This document shows positions 34,248 to 42,000 of a DNA stretch of 64,000 bases, in pieces; the stretch's first letter is position 1; each line of letters begins with the position of its first letter. The stretch lies in the NCBI RefSeq assembly GCF_000426045.1, contig NZ_AUEP01000003.1, forward strand, positions 1 to 64,000, read 5' to 3'. The notes below the pieces were generated by a model. The model did no database searches. It was given only the letters and a program-made list of their open reading frames with translations, and had not been told where the DNA came from. Both the position numbers and the translations under genes were made by a program. This stretch comes from Marmoricola sp. URHB0036 (lineage in GTDB: Bacteria > Actinomycetota > Actinomycetes > Propionibacteriales > Nocardioidaceae).

Positions 34248-37200
34248 CTACGGGATGGTGATCGTCCGTTGTGCCTGCGAGGACTTGCCCCATCCGTCCG
34301 TCACGGTCAGGAACACCGTGTAGGTGCCTGGTCCGGTCGGGAAGGTGTGGGTCAGCGACGATGAGGTGCTGGTCAGAGGACCATCACTGAACGTCCAGAA
34401 GTAGCTGATCGTGTCACCGACGTTGCTGTCGGCCGAGCCCACACCGGAGATGTTGCACACGTTGGCGTTGCACGAAGGCGTGTTGATCACCGCTGTCGGA
34501 GCGACGTTGGTGGTCGGCTCGGCGATGGTCACCGTCTGCGTCACCGGAGCGCTGGCCAGACCCCACTCGTCGGTCACGATCAGCTGCACCGTGTAGCCGC
34601 CGGCCTGGGTGAAGGTCTTGGTCGGCTTCGGCCCGGTCTGGGTCGTGCTGACCCCGTTGAGCGTGTAGGTCCACGCGTAGGTCAGCGTCGGCGCGTTCTC
34701 GTCGGTCGACGTACGACCGTCGAACCCGCACACGTTGGTCGACGAGGTCGTCCCGGTCGGAGGGCAGGTGTAGGTGAACTTCGCGACCGGCGCCTGGTTG
34801 TTAGCCGGGTGCGACACGGTCACGTGGCGCACGGCCGGTGGGGTCGTCGTCTGATCGTGCTGGTCGACGCCCTGGATGGTCACCGTGTAGGCACCGTCCG
34901 GCACCACGGGCGTGGTGTAGGAGAAGTTGGACCCCGGAGTGCCCGGACTGGTCAGGAACGCCGTGCGCCAGCTGGGCGTCGTGCTGGTGAAGGCACCGTT
35001 GGATCCCATGTACTGGTTGGCGGAGTTCATCACCGTCAGCTGGACGGCCTGCATCGCGTGGTCGTCCTCGGCGCGCCCGCTGACCTGGATGCGGCCGTCG
35101 GTGAAGGACGCCCCCTCGGTCGGGGACAGCAGCGCGTCGGTGAGGGTCGGGGGCAGGTCACCGGGGTAGATCCGGTAACGAGCCGTGGCTCCCACGGTCG
35201 AGAGATCCTGCTGGTCGACGGTGTCGATGGCGTAGGCGGTCACGTTCCAGTCGCCGCCCTGGGGCAGGTCGACCGCGAGCGTGAAGGTCGTCGACGTCCC
35301 CCCGGGCGTGCCCAGCGTGGCCGTACGGGTGGCGAAACCGGACCCCATGGTGTTGTTCGGCTGGAGGTACTTGCTGGTGTCGCCGTCGTACAGCGACAGC
35401 CGGACCTCCTTCACACCCTTGTCGTCGGTCGCGGTGCCGGCCAGGTCGAGGTGCAGCGCCTGGCCGCCCGTGACCGTGCCCGTGACGTTGAGCTTGCCGT
35501 CCGGCGGCGCGTCACCCGGCACCTGGGCGTTGATCGTGAGCTTGCCCTGGTTGGTCGAGGACGTCGTCAGGCCGATGTCGTCGGTCGCCCGCACGGCGAA
35601 GGAGTAGGTGCCTGCCTTCAGGTTGAACGGCGTCGTGTAGGTCCACTGCTGGCTGCTGCCCGACAGGTTCTGCGGCACGACGCGGTACCAACCCTGGATC
35701 GCGTTGGGGCCGTAGGTGCCGTCCGAGGCGAGGTTCTCGCGGGTGGTGGTGTTGCGCAGCGAGACCTCGACAGAGGTGATGGCCTTGTCGTCGTCGGCCG
35801 ACCCCGAGAAGGTCATCGGGCTTCCGGGAGCCACGGTCACCGGGGAGGCCGCCGTCGGCGGCAGCATGGTGACCGGGGCGCCGATCGACACGGTCGGGGC
35901 CACGCCGCCCTCGCTGACGATCCAGGTGCGGTCGGCGGTGTCGAGGTCGGACTGGTTGGCCGAGTCGACCGCCCGGGCCTGGAGACGCCAGGTGCCCTCG
36001 GCGGGCACGGTGATCTCCTTGGACCACGTCGTGTTCGTCGCGCCGACCACGTCCGGGTCGAGCCGGAAGGTGTACTGCGAGGAGGCCACGGTCCAGTCGG
36101 GCTGAAGGTAGCGGTTGGCCTCGTCGCGCACGGTGAAGCCGATCGACTTCACGCCGACGTCGTCGGACGCCGTGCCGGTGACCGTGAACGTCTTGGTCGT
36201 GACCGGGTTGGCTGTGGGGCCTGTGACGTTGGTGTTCGGCGGCTGGTCGGAGAGGCCGAAGGTCTCGGTCTTCTTCGTCGCCGGCGTGTTGTCGCCGGTG
36301 CCGGCCGAGGAGAACGTCTGCGCGCGCAGTGCCATCCGGTGGTTGCCGGTGATGGTGAGCGGCAAGGACCAGTTCGCGGTCCGCGTGCCGGTGCTCTGCA
36401 GCGTTGTGTTGATGGTGTTGGACGCGGTCTGCCAGGTGGTCAGGTTGTCGGCCAGGTAGCGGTTGGCGTCGCGGTCGTAGACGCGCAGCTCGACCCGGTT
36501 GATGGTGCCGCTGGTCACCGACGCGGTGCCCTTGACGGTGAAGGCCTCAGCAGCCGGATTGACGCGGCCCTCGATCGGGTCGGTGATCGCCGTCTCGACG
36601 CCGTTGCTCGCGGCCACGGAGTTGAAGTCGAAGAACGCGATCCGGCCGATGTTCACGCCGGCCTGCGTGGTGGCGTCACCGCCGGTGAACAGACCCCGAG
36701 GCGTGACCTCCATGGCCTTGTTGCCCTCGTAGGAGTTCGAACCGGGGTTCCACTCGAGGGCGTGACCGTCGACCGGGTTGAGCGCACCGAGGTGCTCGCG
36801 GTTGACCACGGCGTCGCCGAGGCCGTAGCCGGACAGGCCCTGGCCGGTGCCGTAGCCGACGTCGTCGAGGCCCGGCCACGGGTCGGGAGCGGTCGGGGAC
36901 TCGTTCCAGGCGAAGTGGCCACCGATGTAGACGGCCTTCTCCGAGATGGCCACCGAGTAGACGCTGTCGAAGCATCGGGTGATCCACTTGGTCTGCACGT
37001 CGCTCTGGTCACCCGCGGGGTTGACCGGGAAGGCCATCACGGTGTCGTTGATCGGCGGGCGGTCGCCGCCCGAGCCGCTCGTCACCACGAAGTAGGAGTC
37101 GTCCGGTGCGACGGCCCCGCCGTAGGCGCGCTGGATGCCGCCGACGTACTGCAAGTTGTCCTGCCACAAGTTGGTCTTCCACGGCAGCAGCTGCTTGGAG

Positions 37201-38900
37201 GAGACGCCGATCATGGCGACGCCGTAGCGGTCCTGGCCGGCGACTTGGCGGGCCGTGTGGACCACGATCAGTCGTGACATGTCATGGGTGAGCAGCAGGC
37301 GCTGGACGGTGATGGCGCCGTTGGCCCCGAGACCGCCGCTCAGGTTGTTCACGAAGCCGGTGTCGACGGCGCCGGTGCTGGCGCTGACGGCGCCCAGGCC
37401 GACGCGGGTCGTCCCGTTGATCTTCGTGAACTTGCCGCCGACGTAGAGCGTCGAGTTGGTGGCCACCACGTCGGAGCCCCGCGCGTCGAGGTTGGCGGTG
37501 AATCCGGAGATCACGGCGCCGGTGGTCGGGTTGATCGAGACCAGGCCCTTCCGGGAGGTGCCGTTGACGGTGCTGAAGGAGCCGATGGCGAACAGCTTGG
37601 TGTTGTCGGGCGTGAAGGCGATGCCCTCGACGCCGCCGCCTCCGAACACCGGGTTGAAGCCGGTGTCGACGAGCCCGGTCGTCAGGTTGTACGACGCCAG
37701 GCCCGTGCGGGTGTAGGTCGTCGTGTTGCCCGACCGCTGGTTCTGGATCTTGGTGAAGCTCCCGGAGACGAACACCCGGCTGCCGACGACCTTGATGTCG
37801 AAGATCTCGCCGTCGCTGATCTTGGGCAGGTCGGTGTGCGCGGTGTCGGGCACCAGCTTGGTGTGCCCGGGCACGGGCAGGCCGGCGGTCGTGGTGGCCG
37901 AGCGTGTCGTCGAGTTGGTCGCCTTGCCGTCGTTGACGGTCAGCGTCACGGTGCGCGTCGCGACCGTGGTGTAGGTCTTCGAGGCGGTGACGCCGGTGCC
38001 GGTGGTGCCGTCGCCGAAGTTCCAGGCGTAGGTCAGCGGGTCGTTGTTGGCATCGGAGGAAGCCGAGGCGTCGAAGGTGCAGGTCAGGCTGGCGCAGGTC
38101 GCGGTGAACGAGGCGACGGGCGCAATGTTGGTGGGCGGCGTCACGCCGCCGGTGCCGGGGCTGACCACCACGGAGAACATCGGGGTGGCGCCGCCGGAGA
38201 TGCTGGACGTGGCGGTCTTGCCGGCCGCGGTGCCGGTGGCGACCGGGGCGCCCGAGTCGCCGAGCAGGGAGCTGACCTTGCCGCCGCCGGTGGCGGCGGG
38301 GGCGGCGCGGTTGACGGTGCCGGCGGGGGCGGTCCAGGTGGACGCGGTGGAGGACTTCTCGGCCCAGGAGCTGACCAGCCAGGAGCCGGCCTGGGCGACC
38401 GCGACCGACGGCGTGGTGAACGAGGTGCCGGTGGTGCCCGGGCTGCTGGCCGAGGCGGTGACGGACGGGGTGCCGCCGGCCGAGCGGTAGGCCGAGACCG
38501 TCATTGCGTCCTTGACGAGGGTGGTGCCGCTGCTCACGGTCACGGTCGACCCGGCGTCGGCGGCGACGGCCTGCTTGGTGTAGGCGCGGCCCGAGGTCGA
38601 GGTGCCGGTCTGGGTCTGCAGCTGCGTCCAGCCGGCCGGCCCGGTGAGGGCGGCCGCGGAGTTCGTCACGATGAACAGCACCAGCGTGTCGCCGGCCTGG
38701 ACACCGGCCGGCACCACGACCGTGTGCGCGGTGCGGTTGCCGGCGTTGCTGCCGGTGCCGACCCAGGACAGCACCGGGTCCGCGGCACTCGCCGACGGTG
38801 CCGGCGTGAGCCCGAAGATCGCGAGTGCGGCAGCGAGAACGCTGACCAGAGCCGGAACGAGTCGCGTGCGAGTGCGCGCTGACGCGTGGAGTGCAGACAT
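34248..38900 (-). CDS. Giant secreted PKD/beta-propeller/Ig-repeat protein 2
   Basis: The 1550-residue protein is colinear with its neighbours: signal peptide 1-39, secreted module about 40-250, PKD about 255-340 (C-A-S-L-T-C-T-F-D), propeller-like region about 345-770, five Ig-like repeats about 770-1380, and two PKD domains at the end (C-G-F-D-G-R-T-S-T-D-E in the first). Within the propeller, I-G-G-H-F-A-W-N-E-S-P and G-Y-G-T-G-Q-G-L-S-G-Y are nearly invariant in all three proteins. No anchor is visible, so it is expected to be released or to bind non-covalently. Function unknown. Own promoter and terminator. ATG 38900 is preceded by GGGGGG. Confidence 0.8.
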   Translation of the reverse strand: MSALHASARTRTRLVPALVSVLAAALAIFGLTPAPSASAADPVLSWVGTGSNAGNRTAHTVVVPAGVQAGDTLVLFIVTNSAAALTGPAGWTQLQTQTGTSTSGRAYTKQAVAADAGSTVTVSSGTTLVKDAMTVSAYRSAGGTPSVTASASSPGTTGTSFTTPSVAVAQAGSWLVSSWAEKSSTASTWTAPAGTVNRAAPAATGGGKVSSLLGDSGAPVATGTAAGKTATSSISGGATPMFSVVVSPGTGGVTPPTNIAPVASFTATCASLTCTFDASASSDANNDPLTYAWNFGDGTTGTGVTASKTYTTVATRTVTLTVNDGKATNSTTRSATTTAGLPVPGHTKLVPDTAHTDLPKISDGEIFDIKVVGSRVFVSGSFTKIQNQRSGNTTTYTRTGLASYNLTTGLVDTGFNPVFGGGGVEGIAFTPDNTKLFAIGSFSTVNGTSRKGLVSINPTTGAVISGFTANLDARGSDVVATNSTLYVGGKFTKINGTTRVGLGAVSASTGAVDTGFVNNLSGGLGANGAITVQRLLLTHDMSRLIVVHTARQVAGQDRYGVAMIGVSSKQLLPWKTNLWQDNLQYVGGIQRAYGGAVAPDDSYFVVTSGSGGDRPPINDTVMAFPVNPAGDQSDVQTKWITRCFDSVYSVAISEKAVYIGGHFAWNESPTAPDPWPGLDDVGYGTGQGLSGYGLGDAVVNREHLGALNPVDGHALEWNPGSNSYEGNKAMEVTPRGLFTGGDATTQAGVNIGRIAFFDFNSVAASNGVETAITDPIEGRVNPAAEAFTVKGTASVTSGTINRVELRVYDRDANRYLADNLTTWQTASNTINTTLQSTGTRTANWSLPLTITGNHRMALRAQTFSSAGTGDNTPATKKTETFGLSDQPPNTNVTGPTANPVTTKTFTVTGTASDDVGVKSIGFTVRDEANRYLQPDWTVASSQYTFRLDPDVVGATNTTWSKEITVPAEGTWRLQARAVDSANQSDLDTADRTWIVSEGGVAPTVSIGAPVTMLPPTAASPVTVAPGSPMTFSGSADDDKAITSVEVSLRNTTTRENLASDGTYGPNAIQGWYRVVPQNLSGSSQQWTYTTPFNLKAGTYSFAVRATDDIGLTTSSTNQGKLTINAQVPGDAPPDGKLNVTGTVTGGQALHLDLAGTATDDKGVKEVRLSLYDGDTSKYLQPNNTMGSGFATRTATLGTPGGTSTTFTLAVDLPQGGDWNVTAYAIDTVDQQDLSTVGATARYRIYPGDLPPTLTDALLSPTEGASFTDGRIQVSGRAEDDHAMQAVQLTVMNSANQYMGSNGAFTSTTPSWRTAFLTSPGTPGSNFSYTTPVVPDGAYTVTIQGVDQHDQTTTPPAVRHVTVSHPANNQAPVAKFTYTCPPTGTTSSTNVCGFDGRTSTDENAPTLTYAWTYTLNGVSTTQTGPKPTKTFTQAGGYTVQLIVTDEWGLASAPVTQTVTIAEPTTNVAPTAVINTPSCNANVCNISGVGSADSNVGDTISYFWTFSDGPLTSTSSSLTHTFPTGPGTYTVFLTVTDGWGKSSQAQRTITIP

Positions 38901-38946
38901 CCGTGGTACCCCCCGTTGATGGGCCCCCGTCTTCGAGAGCCCGTGC

Positions 38947-39004
38947 CGTATCTTCGGTCCAATCTGGTGCTTTCGCCCACAACGGCCCGGAATGGGTCTA
39001 GTCC
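38947..39004 (-). promoter_or_regulatory. Shared upstream element of giant gene 2
   Basis: On the minus strand GGACTAGACCC begins at 39004, TTGTGGG follows about 20 nt later, then CAGATTGGACCGAAGATACG with the -10-like GATACG ending at 38947. Spacing is 49 nt from the first box to GAAGATACG. Closely similar to the giant gene 3 element. Confidence 0.55.
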
Positions 39005-39038
39005 AGATAGCTGTGGCACTGCTGGTGGAGCGGTCGAG

Positions 39039-42000
39039 CTAGGGAGCGGTGACGGCCACCGACCTCGTGTTGACGGGCGAGGACTTGCCCCAGCCGTCAG
39101 TCGCGACGAGGGTGACGTCGTAGCTCCCGGTCGCGCTGAACAGGTGTGACGTCGCAGATCCGGTCTTGGCGTTGTTGGCGCCGCTGCCCGGGTCTCCAAA
39201 CGTCCACTGGTAGCTGATCGAGTCGCCGGTGTTCGGGTCGATGGTGCCGACCGCCGAGAAGTTGCAGGTCAGCCCGGAGCACGACGGGTCGTTGAACACC
39301 GCGTTGGGTGCCACGTTGCCCGGAGGCTCGGTCATCGGCAGCTGGACGGTCACCGGGTCGGAGGCCACGCCCCACTGGTCCTTCACCGTCAGGGTCACCG
39401 TGTAGGTGCCGGGCGGGTTCGGCGCGGCGGCCGTGTAGGTCTTCTTCGGGTTGGGAGCCGTGCTCGAGCCCTGTCCGGTGCCGAAGCTCCACACGTACGT
39501 CAGCGTCGCGGGGCTCTCGTCGGTGGAGTGGCGACCGTCGAACTGGCACACGTTGTTCGTGCAGGCCGGGGTGTCGATGACCGCGACCGGCTTGTTGTTC
39601 GGCGGTTGCGTCACCGTCACCGAGCGCGACGGCGGGGCCGTCGTGACCAGGTGGTGCTGGTCGGTGCCGCGGTAGAGGATCTTGTAGCTGCCTGCCGGCA
39701 CGATCGGGGTGGTGTAGGAGAAGTTCGACCCCGGCGTACCAGGACTGGTCAGGAACGCGGTGACCCAGACCGGGTTGGCCGACGTGGTGAACGATCCGGA
39801 CGAGGTCATGTACTGGTTGCTCGTGGTGTTCTGCACCGAGACCTCGACCTTGGACATGGCGGGCGTCCCGCCCGGGTTGGTGTCCTCGGCCCGTCCACTG
39901 ATGAAGATCTTGCCGTCGGTGAAGGCGGTGCCGTCACTCGGCGCCAGCAGGTCGGGGTTGAAGGTCGGCGGCGCGTCGTTGGGGTACGACGGGTAGGTCG
40001 CCGTCGCGCCGGTGTTGCTGAAGTCGTACTGGTCGGAGGTGTCCACCGCCACGGCCGTGACGTTCCAGTAGCCGTCGGTCGGCAGCGTGATCGTCGTGGA
40101 CCAGGTGACGCTCTTCGCGTCGGGGTTGTTGACCACGGGCACGGTGAAGTACGTGTACCCGGCCTGCGTCCCGCCGGTGTCGTTGGCGTACTTCGCGGTG
40201 TCGGCGTCGCGCAGCGAGACGTGCACCTCCTTGACGCCGACGTCGTCGGTCGCCGTACCCGACAGGGTGAGGCTGTGGGAGGGCAGCGGTGCCTGCACGC
40301 CGGTCGTGCCGAGGGCCAGGGTCGCCTTCGGTGGCGCGTCACCGGTGACCTGTGCGGTGAACCCCGCGACCGCCCACAGGTTCGAGGGCGTGGTGATGTT
40401 GTCGTTGTCGGTCGCCAGTACCGCGAACTGGTAGCTGCCCGGCGTCAGGTTGAACGGCGTGGTGTAGGTCCAGTTGACGGTCTTCTGGCCGACGTTGCTC
40501 ATCAGCCGGAAGGTGTTCAGGCCGTTGTTGCGGCCGAAGCTGCCGTCGGTGGTGAGGTACTCCTGGGTGGAGTTGTTCACCAGCGCGATGTCGATGTTCT
40601 TGATGGTGCCGTCGTCGGTGGCCGAGCCGGTGAAGGTGATCGGCTGGCCCGGCTGGACGGTGAAGGTCTGCGGCGCCGTCGGTGGCGTCACGGTGCTCGG
40701 CGAGGTGATCGAGACGACCGGCGCCTGAGCGGTCGCCGAGACGGTCCAGTCACGGTCGGTCGTGTCGAGCGAGCTGTTGCCGCCGGTGTCGTTGGCCCGC
40801 ACCTGTGCCCGCCACAGTCCCTCGTCGGGGACGGTGATCTCCTTCTGCCAGGTGGTGCTGGTGGCGCCCGGGACGTCAGGCTGGAAGCTGAAGGAGTTGT
40901 ACGCCGAGCCGACGGTGCCGTCGTCCTGGAGGTACTTGTTGGCAGCGTTGCGGATGCTCAGCGTGATCGAGGCGACGCCCTTGTCGTCGGTCGTCGAGCC
41001 GGTGACGGTGAACGTCTTGGTCGGGACGGTGCCGGCTGCCGGGGCCGTGATGGTGGCCGTCGGCGGTGCGTCGTCGAGGTTGAAGGTCTCGAACTTCTTG
41101 GTCGCCGGGCTCGGGTCGGGGGCGTTGGTGGAGGACACCGTCTTGGCGATGGCCTCCATCTTCACGTTGCCGGCCACGGTGACCGGCAGCGTCCAGGTGC
41201 TCGAGGCAGCGCCGGGGGTGTCCAGCGTGGGCGTGAACACGTTCTTCGTCGTACCCCAGGTCCCGTTGGTCTGCAGGTACTGGACGGGGCTGCTGTCGCG
41301 GACCTGGACGGTCACCTCGACCCGGTCGACGGTGCCCGCGGTCGTCGAGGCGGTGCCCTTGATGTCGAAGGAGTGGGCGGCGTTCTCGACCCGGCCCATG
41401 ATCGGTTCGGTGATCGCGGTGTCGACGCCGTTGGGGGTCGGCACCTGGCTGAAGTCGAACTCCGCGATGCGGCCGACGTTGGCGCCGCCCTGCGCGACCG
41501 CGTCACCGCCGGTGATCAGGCCGCGCGAGGTCACCAGCATCGCCTTGTTGCCCTCGAAGGAGTTCGAGGCGGGAGCCCACTCCAGCGCCTTGCCGTCGGT
41601 GGGGTTGAGGGCGCCGAGGTGCTCGCGGCCGACGACCTGGTCGCCGAGGGCGTAGGCCGAGAGGCCCTGGCCGGTCCCGTAGCCGATGTCGGCCTGGCCG
41701 GGCCACGGGTCGTTGGCGGTCGGTGACTCGTTCCACGCGAAGTGACCGCCGATGTAGATGGCCTTCTCGGAGATCGCCACCGAGTAGACGCTGTCGAAGC
41801 AGCGCGAGATCCACAGTGGCTGGACGTCGTCACCACCGGTGAGGTTGAACGCCACCACCGTGTCGTTGATCGGCGGACGGTCACCACCGGAGCCGCTGGT
41901 CACCACGAAGTAGGAGTCGTCGGGTGCGATGGCGGCGCCGTAGGCGCGTTGGATGCCGCCGACGAACTCGAGGTTGTCCTCCCACAGGTGGCTGTGCCAG